NCBI RefSeq assembly: GCF_020166335.1
Contig: NZ_JAIUJR010000002.1
Coordinates: 62,001 to 126,000, forward strand
Direction: 5' to 3'
Origin: Winogradskyella alexanderae
GTDB lineage: Bacteria; Bacteroidota; Bacteroidia; Flavobacteriales; Flavobacteriaceae
Length of the DNA: 64,000 nt
Shown one piece after another: positions 33,867-43,347 of this stretch (position 1 is the first letter of the stretch; every line of letters starts with the position of its first letter). Below the pieces are notes generated by a model. The model searched no databases, had not been told where the DNA came from, and saw only the letters and a list, made by a program, of their open reading frames with translations. The position numbers and the translations under genes were made by a program.

Positions 33867-34607
33867 ATGAAAAAAATATTTTTTACAGTAATTCTAATGA
33901 GCTCGATAGTCTGTTTTTCACAAGAAACTAAATACAATAACGTCGAGGAAATACGCCAACAACAAATTGAGAACATTCATAATCCAGACCTCTGGGATAT
34001 GGAACGGATGAGAGAAGATATAGCACCAAATATTGATCTTTTACCAATAAAATTTAGTGCATTTCCTGTGCCGTATTATGATAAACTTGGACCTTATAAG
34101 GGTGGTGGGTTTTTAGGTAATACGCATGCAAGATCAGTTGAAGACTATAAACTAATAGTTGAAGATAAGGAAGTCGTATTCAATAGTTTCTTTATCGGAG
34201 ACAGTCCTTTTTATAAAGAAGAGAACAAAAATGGTGTATTCTTTACGATCATAACTGTGGCCGATAGTTTAGATACCAACAATTATGTACCGAGCATGGC
34301 CCTTATTTCTTCACGAAATCATCCAGATTATGGTGGCGAAGGTTCTATAATGACAAAAAACAACAGAATAGACTACCTTGCATTTACAACGCCAGATAAA
34401 GGTAGTTTTGCCATAATAAACATGAGACTCTTTCATCTCGAACATGGGGAAATTATTGTCATTGTGCCACATAAAGACGGCTCCTTAAGATCACTTCAAA
34501 TCCAAGGAAAAAAAGTAAATGACCAAGAGGTTTTCGATTACATTAAAAATGAGGTGTTAATTAGAAAAGATGTTGTAGAAATTCTCACTGAAGATGGCGT
34601 AATATAA
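33867..34607 (+). CDS. Secreted protein of unknown function
   Basis: The 246-residue protein has a signal MKKIFFTVILMSSIVCFSQ followed by a mixed alpha/beta sequence. I do not recognise the family. Features are a FSAFPVPYYDKLGPYKGGGFLGNTHARS segment, a central beta-rich part (VVFNSFFIGDSPFYKEE), and a C-terminus rich in Ile and Glu. It lies 75 bp after the LuxR-type regulator and 97 bp before another small secreted protein. A short perfect palindrome (TGTACTTT/AAAGTACA, 34609-34624) follows its stop directly. Confidence 0.72.
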   Translation: MKKIFFTVILMSSIVCFSQETKYNNVEEIRQQQIENIHNPDLWDMERMREDIAPNIDLLPIKFSAFPVPYYDKLGPYKGGGFLGNTHARSVEDYKLIVEDKEVVFNSFFIGDSPFYKEENKNGVFFTIITVADSLDTNNYVPSMALISSRNHPDYGGEGSIMTKNNRIDYLAFTTPDKGSFAIINMRLFHLEHGEIIVIVPHKDGSLRSLQIQGKKVNDQEVFDYIKNEVLIRKDVVEILTEDGVI

Positions 34608-34704
34608 TTGTACTTTAAAGTACACCTTATACAATGTTCAAGTTTATTTCGCTCAAAGGTAATTGCACTAAATTTAGCACAAACTAAAACTAGAAATTAC
34701 ACTC

Positions 34705-35235
34705 ATGAAAAAATCAGTTTTAATTGTATTTACAGCCATTATATGTGCTCTACAAGCACATTCCCAGTCTGAACTTAGTCAAAAAACCATTGATTCTATA
34801 ATGGAACTTAGCTTTTATGAATTCGATCAAAACATGGATGGCGGATGGCGGTACTACTCAAACAAAGAAGATTTTGAAAGTGCAACTACATTGATCAAGC
34901 TTTACCTAGAAAAACATCAGGATATCGAGTCTGCAAAACGAGGAATAATTAGTTTTCATTGTGGCCAAATGTTAGCCCTCTTAGATAAGAATGAAGAAGC
35001 CATTCCCTATATGGAAGCTTCAAAGATGAAAGAAAATGACGTGATGAATTGGGATGTCTATGTTGATGCTACAATTGCCTTCTTAAAAAAGGAGAGAGAA
35101 ACTTTCGATAAAAAGAAAGCGGAACTAAAAGAGAAATCGAGATTACCTCAGGATCAAAACAGAAACTTAATTTTCTTAAATAAACTTGAAGCTCATTTTG
35201 ATAAAACTTATATGCAAGCGGTAAGGGCCGAATAG
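34705..35235 (+). CDS. Small secreted TPR-like protein
   Basis: The 176-residue protein has a signal ending LQAHSQSELSQ. The rest is almost all helix, with repeated helix pairs (ESATTLIKLYLEKHQDIESA; IPYMEASKMKENDV) suggesting two or three TPR-like units. It has no catalytic motif and probably mediates binding. Its helix pattern is similar to the C-terminal TPR part of the esterase at 30842. The gap that follows (35236-35480) shows no ORF. Confidence 0.7.
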   Translation: MKKSVLIVFTAIICALQAHSQSELSQKTIDSIMELSFYEFDQNMDGGWRYYSNKEDFESATTLIKLYLEKHQDIESAKRGIISFHCGQMLALLDKNEEAIPYMEASKMKENDVMNWDVYVDATIAFLKKERETFDKKKAELKEKSRLPQDQNRNLIFLNKLEAHFDKTYMQAVRAE

Positions 35236-35480
35236 GTTCTACCTCCCAACTCAGAAAGTGATATTCTAGAATATATAGATAATTGATTTGTTACAGCGCA
35301 AAAATTGCATACTAAAAGTGAAATAAATTAAATTATATCAATATAGTCTCATTATATAAGTCATTTATACTCAAGTCATCAAAGTAATTACTCTTCTGAT
35401 TGAATTAAATTTAAATGAGAAATTATATTGATATTTGTATCCGTCAACTTGACAGTAGAACTTGAGCATTTATGTTTTAA

Positions 35481-36608
35481 ATGGTTACATCAAACACTAT
35501 ATTGTTTACTATTATTTGTGTCTGTGGACTGCAATCCATGATTTTGAGCGGTTTGATTGCCTTTAAAAAACCAAGAACTTTAGCCAATTTATTTTTAGCA
35601 ATCTTAGTCTTTTTCTATGCCTTAATTGCCATTAATATAGTGGTCGTAAATATCATGAAAGACTATGATCTTCTGCATGTGTTCCGATATATGCAACTTG
35701 AGATGATCTATGGAATTGGGCCTGCACTTTATTTCTACACTAAATGTATTACGAAACCTAAATTTGAGCTTCGTAAAAAAGATTATCTTCATTTTTTTCC
35801 ACTTCTTTTAGAGTTTATTTTTTATAGAACATCTATTTACAGAACAGGATCTGATGGTCTGTATTTAGATGTAATGCCCACCGAATCCTATATTTATTTG
35901 ACCCAGCAATGGCTTGGTGTTATATCAATTTGGACTTACAGTATCGCATCACTAATTGTTTTGAAGACCTATCAAAAACAGATTAAGGCGTATTATTCTA
36001 AAATCGAAAATCTTTCCCTTAAATGGTTACAAACACCAATTATCATTTACGTGAGCTATCATTTTTTATGGAGAGTGATTACAGAAATTGACCGGTTTGT
36101 CTTTGAGAAAAGTTTACGCGAATACTACTTTTTACCAAATTTCACTATTCTCGCCATAATAACTTGTTGGATTGGTTTTAAAGGTTATTTACAGAAAGAA
36201 AAAGAAGTCGTGAATTTAAAACCGTTTGAAGAGAAAATCAAAAATTCAAATAAAACTAAGGACCAAGCTTTCCTTTCCAAATTTGAAAAATTAATGATAA
36301 CCCAAAAGCCTTTTTTGAATCCAGATCTAAATTTGGCCATGTTAGCCAGCTTATTAGAATTGAAACCAAGACCATTGTCTTCAAAGATCAACCAAAATTT
36401 TGATCAGAATTTTTATGACGTCGTCAATTCCTATCGTGTTGAAGCCTTTAAGGAAAGATTGCGTTCGGATGATAGAGACAAACTTTCTTTGCTAGGTCAT
36501 GCTTACGAATGTGGTTTTTCTTCAAAGTCAACATTTAATCATGTATTTAAAAAAATGACACAACAGACACCCAGTGAGTATCTTTTAAAATTAAAAAAAG
36601 CGTCCTAA
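35481..36608 (+). CDS. AraC-type regulator with membrane N-terminus
   Basis: The 375-residue protein has about seven hydrophobic helices in residues 1-235 and a C-terminal AraC/HTH_18 domain (about 265-370; KPFLNPDLNLAMLASLL, then LLGHAYECGFSSKSTFNHVF and TPSEYLLKLK). This membrane-AraC layout is common in Bacteroidota and suggests sensing in or through the membrane. The S41 peptidase gene follows 61 bp downstream and may be co-regulated. Confidence 0.9.
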   Translation: MVTSNTILFTIICVCGLQSMILSGLIAFKKPRTLANLFLAILVFFYALIAINIVVVNIMKDYDLLHVFRYMQLEMIYGIGPALYFYTKCITKPKFELRKKDYLHFFPLLLEFIFYRTSIYRTGSDGLYLDVMPTESYIYLTQQWLGVISIWTYSIASLIVLKTYQKQIKAYYSKIENLSLKWLQTPIIIYVSYHFLWRVITEIDRFVFEKSLREYYFLPNFTILAIITCWIGFKGYLQKEKEVVNLKPFEEKIKNSNKTKDQAFLSKFEKLMITQKPFLNPDLNLAMLASLLELKPRPLSSKINQNFDQNFYDVVNSYRVEAFKERLRSDDRDKLSLLGHAYECGFSSKSTFNHVFKKMTQQTPSEYLLKLKKAS

Positions 36609-36644
36609 TGCAAGCATTCGGTCGACTGTGCACTTATTCTATAC

Positions 36645-36652
36645 TATGTTTG
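36645..36652 (+). promoter_or_regulatory. Possible -7 box of the S41 peptidase gene
   Basis: TATGTTTG fits TAnnTTTG and lies 17 bp before the ATG at 36670. No good TTTG is seen at -33, so an activator may be needed; the AraC-type gene is immediately upstream. Confidence 0.4.
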
Positions 36653-36669
36653 TTGAAAAATTCTAAATC

Positions 36670-38076
36670 ATGAATAAACCAAAATTTATCAGCGTCATGA
36701 GCTTTAAGCATTTGCTAGTAATCATTACAGGGTTTATAAGTTTGCTCAGCTCAGCTCAGAAGTTCTCAAAAGAAGATGTTTTAGCCGATCTAAACTATTT
36801 GAAATCTTCTTTAGAAGAAACACATTTTAATTTGTATAGTCATACGTCCAAAGCTGAATTTGAACAAAACTATTTAGCAGTCCAAAAAGAAATCCAAAAG
36901 GATAGTTTTAGCCTTATGGAAGTGACCAATCTTTATCAACAAGTTGTTACAAAAGCTAATAATGCACATACTAGAATTCCGTTTCCAATTCCATCCTATA
37001 TTAAGTTTTTCAAGTCTGGAGGCTTAATATTTCCGCTTGAAGTAGCCATTGAAAACGGAAAAGTATTAATTCGTAAGAATTGGTCCAGTAATAGCGACAT
37101 CAAGATTGGAAGCGAATTAAAACGAATTAATGGATTATCAATTGAACAGGTGTTAGAAAAGATTTACCCTCAAATTGCAGCCGAAAGCGTGTATTTTAAG
37201 CATGCATTAATTGAATCATTTACGTTGCCAAGGTATTATTGGCAAGTATTTGGCGAACAAAAAAGTTTTGAAATAGAAATTTTAAAAAATGGTAAAATAA
37301 CACCTCTTGAACTTGAAGCCATCAAAGCTTTAGAGGATTATGAAATGAGGCGTGAAGACATTATTAAAAAAGATTGGGAGTTGAAATTGCTTCCAAATGC
37401 AGGCTACTTAAGACCAGGGGAATTGTCTGGAGATCTTGATAATTACAAAAAATTTATTGATTCCGCCTTTGCTGAAATCAATTCTAAAAACTATAACAAC
37501 TTAATTATCGATTTAAGAAACAATTCGGGTGGCGATGATCCTTTCAGTGATTATTTGGTTTCTTACATTGCCGATAAACCTTTCCGATGGAATTCAAAGT
37601 TTCAAGTAAAAAGTAGTCGAGTATTAAAGGAAGATATTCTAAAAAACAAAGACACAACTCAGCCATACATGAAATGGATATTATCAATTAAAAATGGTGA
37701 GATCTCTAATTATGATTTTGGATTCTATAAACCACAGCCCAAAGTGAAACGTTTTCGAGGAAATGTGTATGTCTTGGTAAATCGTCATTCTTATTCCCAA
37801 TCGACGGTTGCAGCGGCACAGATACAAGATTACAAGTTTGGAGTTATCGTGGGTGAAGAAACGGCCGAACATCCAAACTTGTTAGCTTCAATCTTCTCAT
37901 ATAACCTACCAAATACTAATATTCAGGTCGATATATCTAAAGGAAAAATATATAGAGTAAGTGGTATGGATAATGGTAAAGGTGTAATTCCAAGTATAGT
38001 AATTAAAGACCATCTTTTGGATACAAATGATGAAATATTAAATGGTGTTTTGAGACTAATAGAGAATAAGAGCTAG
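36670..38076 (+). CDS. Secreted S41-family peptidase-like protein
   Basis: The 468-residue protein has a signal (FKHLLVIITGFISLLSSAQ), an N-terminal helical domain, a PDZ-like part (IGSELKRINGLSIEQVLE) and an S41 core: NLIIDLRNNSGGDDPFSDYL, then VYVLVNRHSYSQSTVAAAQI with the nucleophile Ser, then GVIVGEETAEHPN. The Lys of the tail-specific protease Ser-Lys dyad (GxxTxGKG) is not present; this variant is common in IRBP-like secreted S41 members. It follows the AraC regulator on the same strand. Confidence 0.87.
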   Translation: MNKPKFISVMSFKHLLVIITGFISLLSSAQKFSKEDVLADLNYLKSSLEETHFNLYSHTSKAEFEQNYLAVQKEIQKDSFSLMEVTNLYQQVVTKANNAHTRIPFPIPSYIKFFKSGGLIFPLEVAIENGKVLIRKNWSSNSDIKIGSELKRINGLSIEQVLEKIYPQIAAESVYFKHALIESFTLPRYYWQVFGEQKSFEIEILKNGKITPLELEAIKALEDYEMRREDIIKKDWELKLLPNAGYLRPGELSGDLDNYKKFIDSAFAEINSKNYNNLIIDLRNNSGGDDPFSDYLVSYIADKPFRWNSKFQVKSSRVLKEDILKNKDTTQPYMKWILSIKNGEISNYDFGFYKPQPKVKRFRGNVYVLVNRHSYSQSTVAAAQIQDYKFGVIVGEETAEHPNLLASIFSYNLPNTNIQVDISKGKIYRVSGMDNGKGVIPSIVIKDHLLDTNDEILNGVLRLIENKS

Positions 38077-38216
38077 GTATAACATTTTTTAAAATAATAG
38101 TACTTTAATCGCTTAGGTGAATATGAGTTTTATAAATTTAACAACCTTATCGAGCCGAAAAATTGGTATATAATTATCCGTGCCACTTTTACACCAGACC
38201 GTTGGCAGTCATAAAA

Positions 38217-39800
38217 ATGAAGAAACATACAATAATATCGATAATATTATTAGTTTGTGGATGTTCACCAAAAATAAGTGAATATTTTGAGGAAAATAAG
38301 TATATAAGAAACTATAGTATTCACATTGTGAATGACTCTCTACAACTATATTTTAAATCACCCGCTGATATAACATATACTGCAGACAAAAAAGAACTAA
38401 AAAAAATAATTAGTAAAAGTAATCTCAAATTAGATGATGATGTTCTCATTTACGGTAAAACTGACGAGCCACCTTATGAGTATTTTGTAACTGTATCAAA
38501 AAAACAAAACCAGAATTATCCAAAAAGCATCATTGTTTTTGATACTTTAATTGATAATCAAACAATAAAATTTATAGGAAATCCAATTTCCAAAAGATCC
38601 AACAGAACATTGGAAGTGGATTTAAAAAATATGCTCAAAAGTTTAGAGATTGGTAAAAGTTACAGAAAAGAGATAATTACAATTATGGATGTTGTAAAAA
38701 AATATCAAAATTCCAGTAAGTACTTTGCCATATTCAATGAAATTAAAAAGTTTCCAACTTACGATAAAAAAGAAGAATGGGCAAAACGACAAATGGAGCT
38801 GACCTATTCTTCTTTTCTGGGAAATAATGAATTTTATGAAACCTACTTAAATAAACTTGAATCAAGGTTTAAACCAAACCATGCAATTTCTAAAACTATA
38901 AAAGATCATGTTATTACTGATTCAGAGGTTGTTGACACCATTATTAAAGAGGCTGAAAAACATAAAATTGTAATGATTAATGAAAATCATTTTTATCCCA
39001 ATCAAAGGTTGTTAATTTTCGATTTATTAGAGAAATTAAAAAAAATCGGGTATTCCTATTTAGCATTAGAAGCCTTAGACATTAAACAAGATAGTTTACT
39101 TAATCTAAAAAACTCATATCCCACTTTAAAAACAGGTTTTTATACGAGGGAACAGAATTATAGCAACCTTATAAGAAAAGCAAAGCAATTAGGTTATGAA
39201 TTCATTGCTTATGAAAATACAGATGAAAATAAAAACAGAGAACTTGCACAAGCTGAAAACTTATACATAAATACATTTAAGTTTCATCCAAACAGAAAGG
39301 TATTAGTTCTTGCAGGAATAGACCATATTCTTGAAAAGCCAACGGATAGAGGAAAAGAATGGATGGCTACAATATTTAAAAACAAATACAATATAGACCC
39401 CCTTACAATAAGCCAAACACACCTGAATTCTTATAGAAATCAGATTGAATCAAATTATGGAATTATTAATAGTAACTTTTTTGATAATGAAAGATTGACC
39501 TCTGTCGATTATTTGATCCTAAATAACAAGCCAAACAACGAAACAGAAAACCAATCAACTTATTTATATAGAAACAACACAAAAACTGATATTCAAGTAG
39601 CTCTATTTTATGGTAATGAAATACGAAATAAATATGACTACCTCAAAAAGGTACCATATTTTACAACAATCATAAATGCAGGAAAGAAAATCGATCTGCC
39701 AATAGATGGAAAACAAGAAACATATTTATACACATTTGACAAGAACGGAAAACGCCTTGACAAACAAACAATATCCCCAGTTAATAATGGTTATCACTAA
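38217..39800 (+). CDS. Lipoprotein with ChaN/erythromycin-esterase-like domain
   Basis: The ATG at 38217 gives 527 residues with a lipoprotein signal (IISIILLVCGCSPK); a TTG at 38163 also opens the frame. The middle (about 240-400) has IVMINENHFYPNQRLLIFDL, then YSYLALEAL and VLVLAGIDHIL. The motif order E-x-H, LE-A-L and AGxxH recalls the ChaN/EreA-type fold (heme or ester chemistry). The remainder is not recognised. The gene is noticeably more AT-rich in codon choice than its neighbours, which could mean recent acquisition. No close partner gene is visible. Confidence 0.7.
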   Translation: MKKHTIISIILLVCGCSPKISEYFEENKYIRNYSIHIVNDSLQLYFKSPADITYTADKKELKKIISKSNLKLDDDVLIYGKTDEPPYEYFVTVSKKQNQNYPKSIIVFDTLIDNQTIKFIGNPISKRSNRTLEVDLKNMLKSLEIGKSYRKEIITIMDVVKKYQNSSKYFAIFNEIKKFPTYDKKEEWAKRQMELTYSSFLGNNEFYETYLNKLESRFKPNHAISKTIKDHVITDSEVVDTIIKEAEKHKIVMINENHFYPNQRLLIFDLLEKLKKIGYSYLALEALDIKQDSLLNLKNSYPTLKTGFYTREQNYSNLIRKAKQLGYEFIAYENTDENKNRELAQAENLYINTFKFHPNRKVLVLAGIDHILEKPTDRGKEWMATIFKNKYNIDPLTISQTHLNSYRNQIESNYGIINSNFFDNERLTSVDYLILNNKPNNETENQSTYLYRNNTKTDIQVALFYGNEIRNKYDYLKKVPYFTTIINAGKKIDLPIDGKQETYLYTFDKNGKRLDKQTISPVNNGYH

Positions 39801-39961
39801 TTGATTATACTTGGCTAGTTTTGAAGAATAGAACACCACAAAATAGTTAGCGACATCTGAAACGTTATGATTGTTAGTACCTATAAAGATTAGATGTTAT
39901 ATTTTTATACTTTGCTGATTTAATGAAACCAGCTAGACATAAACAATTGTCAATAATCTTG

Positions 39962-39969
39962 TAATTTTG
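39962..39969 (+). promoter_or_regulatory. Possible -7 box of the LytTR gene
   Basis: TAATTTTG fits TAnnTTTG and lies 25 bp before the GTG start at 39994. No clear TTTG at -33. Confidence 0.4.
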
Positions 39970-39993
39970 TAATAATATTAAATATGAAGCTAC

Positions 39994-40806
39994 GTGCTAC
40001 GGAATAGAGCGATTGCATATACTAGGAGTTGGTTAAACACCTTTTTTTTGAGTGGCATTTTAGCGGCAATTATTGTTTTCATTCTGATATTCTTACAACC
40101 CTTTGACACCTATTCCAATGATACTCCCTACAAAAGTTTAAAACTTATAGGATATGGACTGTGTATCATCTTTCCTATTTTACTTCTGCACTTCTTAGAG
40201 GAATATTGGTTTAAAAAAAATAATGAAAAATGGTTTCTTTTTCAGGAATTATTCGTTTTAACAATTGGTTTCTTTTTTATTGCTATTCTCTGCTATTTCT
40301 ACAACACTTATGTTGTTAATGACTTAGAAGTAAATTCGGGTTACATTTTGCAATGGGTGGGAGAGTTCGGAGTTCCGTTCATTCCTATATTCATGCCACT
40401 TTGGATTTATTTGCGCTTTAGATTTAGTAAGGTTGTCATTAAACCTTCTCTCATCAAAAATCAATCGGTTGTAAACATAAAGGGAAATAATCAAGACGAA
40501 GTCTTAAGTTTTCCTGAACAGGATTTTGTTATGGCGAAGGCCCAAGCAAATTATGTCGATATTTATTACCTCAAGGAAAATAAGATCAAAAAGGAAATGA
40601 TTCGTTATACTATATCGGGCTTGTTAGAATTGATTCCTTCAGCACAACAGATTCATAGATCGTATTTGGTAAATCCCGCTATGATTTCTGATATTAAGGG
40701 AAACACACGAAAAGGAACTGTGGAGCTAAAACATATGGTAGACAGCGTTCCTATTTCTCCAAAGCACTTTATAGGTGTTCAGAAATACCTTCAAACTCGT
40801 CCCTAA
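39994..40806 (+). CDS. LytTR-type DNA-binding regulator with membrane N-terminus
   Basis: The 270-residue protein begins with about four TM helices (LSGILAAIIVFILIFLQPF; FPILLLHFLEEYW). The C-terminal LytTR domain spans about 170-268 (VVNIKGNNQDEVLSF; YVDIYYLKENKIKKEMIRYT; QIHRSYLVNPAMI; VPISPKHF). The only in-frame start is GTG at 39994. An ATG at 39984 lies 10 bp upstream but out of frame and stops after 7 codons, so either GTG is used or one base has been lost. The S41 peptidase, CPBP protease, lipoprotein and hydrolase that follow on the same strand are candidate targets. Confidence 0.85.
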   Translation: MLRNRAIAYTRSWLNTFFLSGILAAIIVFILIFLQPFDTYSNDTPYKSLKLIGYGLCIIFPILLLHFLEEYWFKKNNEKWFLFQELFVLTIGFFFIAILCYFYNTYVVNDLEVNSGYILQWVGEFGVPFIPIFMPLWIYLRFRFSKVVIKPSLIKNQSVVNIKGNNQDEVLSFPEQDFVMAKAQANYVDIYYLKENKIKKEMIRYTISGLLELIPSAQQIHRSYLVNPAMISDIKGNTRKGTVELKHMVDSVPISPKHFIGVQKYLQTRP

Positions 40807-40929
40807 AGTTCAATTATATCCCTTGCCCTTCAATTTCATGGCATTATCTTCAAGTTCATCACTTAAGTTTTTTTGCACGATATAAAGCCCTTTAATTTGT
40901 GTCCAACAAAAACCATAACCCACAAATTA

Positions 40930-41925
40930 ATGAAAACTCTTTTTACATTCTTACTCAGTGTGCTTGTCTTAACACAATTAATAAATGATGACAAGAAAGT
41001 TCAGAGATCAGAAATGCTAGATAAGGTATTTTTGACTTTAGAAGAAAATATTGCCAACCCATATTGGTTGTTAGATAAGTCTTTCCTAGAATTTAAGGCA
41101 CTATTGTATTCGGACTCCATACTTTCTTTAAATGATCAGGAGTTTCAAAGAACTTTCGATCAAGCAAGATGGAATTTACCTTTTACTCATTTTCAAATTG
41201 TGAAAACAAAGGCTACTTCAAGTTTACCTAAAAATAAGACCGAGAATGACAATAATCCTACTGTAACATGGGAAGCAATTGATGAAAAAACAGCTTTTTT
41301 AAAAATCAAAACCTTTTCAATTCCTGGTATAAAAGTAGCCAAAACGCTTCAGGAAATTGGGACGGATAATTATGCAAACCTCATCATCGATTTAAGAGAT
41401 AATGGTGGTGGAAACCTAGAAGGTCCAATAGCTTTGGGTCGGTTTTTGACACAAAAACCCATAGATGCCGGTTATTATTTAACCCGAAAGTGGTTCATAA
41501 ATCATGACCATTTACCCACCACAGAAGATGTACAACAAATACCTTTCCTTCAAGATTTTAGTTATGCAGGTATCAAAAAAATGTTTGCTAATGAAGAGGC
41601 TTTTCGGATGGTAATTCCTGGGCATAAAAACACTGTTTATCAAGGTAATGTTTATGTACTTATCAACAAATGGACCGCTAGTGCTTGTGAACCCTTAATA
41701 GATATATTTAAGAAGAATAATATTGCAACTTTGGTAGGCGAAACATCATGTGGTGGTATGTTATCTGGTAGTTATTTTGATATTAACGAAGAATATAAAG
41801 CCTTTATTCCTATAGCAGATTATTATACTGCTCAAGGACAGAAAATAGATAAAATTGGAGTGAAGCCTGATATTGAAATTAATCCTGCAGACGCTAAGGA
41901 ATACATCCTTCAATTAATTAAATAA
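40930..41925 (+). CDS. S41-family peptidase-like secreted protein
   Basis: The ATG at 40930 gives 331 residues with signal MKTLFTFLLSVLVLTQL; an upstream ATG at 40873 would add 19 unrelated residues. The S41 core shows NLIIDLRDNGGGNLEGPIAL, VYVLINKWTASACEPLIDIF with the nucleophile Ser, and TLVGETSCGGMLSG. The dyad Lys of tail-specific proteases is replaced, as in the related gene at 36670. No PDZ domain is evident, making this a short member. It is 123 bp after the LytTR gene. Confidence 0.87.
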   Translation: MKTLFTFLLSVLVLTQLINDDKKVQRSEMLDKVFLTLEENIANPYWLLDKSFLEFKALLYSDSILSLNDQEFQRTFDQARWNLPFTHFQIVKTKATSSLPKNKTENDNNPTVTWEAIDEKTAFLKIKTFSIPGIKVAKTLQEIGTDNYANLIIDLRDNGGGNLEGPIALGRFLTQKPIDAGYYLTRKWFINHDHLPTTEDVQQIPFLQDFSYAGIKKMFANEEAFRMVIPGHKNTVYQGNVYVLINKWTASACEPLIDIFKKNNIATLVGETSCGGMLSGSYFDINEEYKAFIPIADYYTAQGQKIDKIGVKPDIEINPADAKEYILQLIK

Positions 41926-41941
41926 CTTAAAAACGGATAAA

Positions 41942-42672
41942 ATGAATTTTGGAGTGTATAATCAAGTCGTTGTAGAGTGGTTTATCTTTATAGCCTTTTT
42001 ACTCATCCCACTTATTGTTTATAGAAACAAAGTAAACTGGAAATGGGTTGGCTTAGCCATTGGAATATTTCTACTTCACAAAATTGTTCTTTTTTTGGGT
42101 TTGGACGGAACCTATCCAGACCTTATCCCTGGCAGGTATAACTGGGAAGGCAAAATGGCCGCTATTATTTTCCTATTGCTCCTTGCCTATTTATTGTTTC
42201 CTAAAAAAGCAAACGAATGGGGTTTTAGATTATCTCAAAATGGAGTAGCTAAAAAAGCAGGTATCATTACAGCTATTATTACAGCATTAATCGGAACGTT
42301 ACTAGCATGGCTCTATTTTAGTGGAACTAAAGAAGGATCAACTAGTGATTGGCTTTACCAGTTAAGCATGCCAGCCATTGAGGAGGAAATCTTTGATCGT
42401 GGTATTATGCTTCTAATACTCGACAGGGCGTTTAGACAAACATGGAAATTTGCAAAGGTAAATTGGAGTTGGGAGCTATAATTATGACTGTGATGTTTTA
42501 CCTGTCACATGTTGTTCATGTGGATCCCGACTGGAATACAGTGATTGTTTGGGGGGATTTTCTACCTGGGCTTTACGGGCTATTATTCATGTATATACGT
42601 CTAGCAACAGGTAGCCTTTTATTGCCTATTATACTTCACGGTTGGATAAATGTTGTAGGGTATTTGATTTAA
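41942..42672 (+). pseudogene. CPBP intramembrane protease gene with a one-base frameshift
   Basis: The first frame (41942-42481) has TM helices and the motif EEEIFDRG, then ends at WSWEL-stop. The correct continuation is in another frame from about 42470 (GAIIMTVMFYLSHVVHVDPD, then LLLPIILHGWINVVG), ending at 42672. Adding one G in the TTGGGAG near 42473 restores a protein of about 243 residues with both CPBP (Abi/CaaX-like) motifs, so the gene is broken by a one-base loss. Either it is a true pseudogene or the base was lost in sequencing. Confidence 0.8.
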
Positions 42673-42751
42673 AAAAGGTTGAACAAAAACAAGAACTTCA
42701 AAAATTCATAACCATCTAAAGAGAAGATTTTAAAAATTAAAAACATAACAT

Positions 42752-43258
42752 ATGAAAATAGGGTACAATCTTTTAATAGGCTTAATGCTATTGACATTAG
42801 CATGCAAACAAAATTCGAGTGAAGATAAAACGGAAAATACTAAAGAACCTAATATTATCAATTTTGACGATAAATTGGCATTTGCCGATTTCAGCAAACT
42901 CAACTTAGACGAAAAATGTGTCAATCTTCTTGATCCAAGAAATACGAGTAAAACTGAACGTGAAAGAGTTATAAAGTCATGGTCAAACTTCCATAAAAAA
43001 ATTAATAAATTTATGAAAGAAGAGGGTTTTTCCTGGGAAGTTCCAGATTCCACCATTAGTATTTACAATAGAATATATTTTGATAAAAATGGAACGGTTA
43101 ACTATTACGTTTTCAACATCAATAATCCATCTATATCGGAGCTAAAAAAAGCTGAATTTAAAAACGTTTTGTCAAAATTTAGTAAGGAGGTTCATATAGA
43201 GTTACAAAGAGCTGGACAATTTGCCCAGTGTGGTAAAACCAAATATCTGAATTATTAA
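42752..43258 (+). CDS. Lipoprotein of unknown function
   Basis: The 168-residue protein has a lipoprotein signal (LLIGLMLLTLACKQ, Cys at 18) and a mature part with a helix-rich middle (RVIKSWSNFHKKINKFMKEE) and a YFDKNGTVNYYVFNI strand pair. I do not recognise a family. It lies 80 bp after the broken CPBP gene and 90 bp before the hydrolase gene on the same strand. Confidence 0.72.
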   Translation: MKIGYNLLIGLMLLTLACKQNSSEDKTENTKEPNIINFDDKLAFADFSKLNLDEKCVNLLDPRNTSKTERERVIKSWSNFHKKINKFMKEEGFSWEVPDSTISIYNRIYFDKNGTVNYYVFNINNPSISELKKAEFKNVLSKFSKEVHIELQRAGQFAQCGKTKYLNY

Positions 43259-43347
43259 AAATATTTACCGATTATTGGCTTTTACACAAGCCATTGGAAA
43301 CCATTTAACCTATGAATTTTGAACTTAAAAAACCTTAAAATAGAGTA

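Noticed and set aside
35330..35440. Inverted pair TATATCAATATA / TATATTGATAT before the AraC-type gene at 35481
   Set aside because: It is AT-only, separated by about 80 bp, and expected by chance in such AT-rich DNA.
39984..40007. ATG start for the LytTR gene at 39984
   Set aside because: It is out of frame and stops after seven codons, so it cannot start the regulator as the sequence stands.
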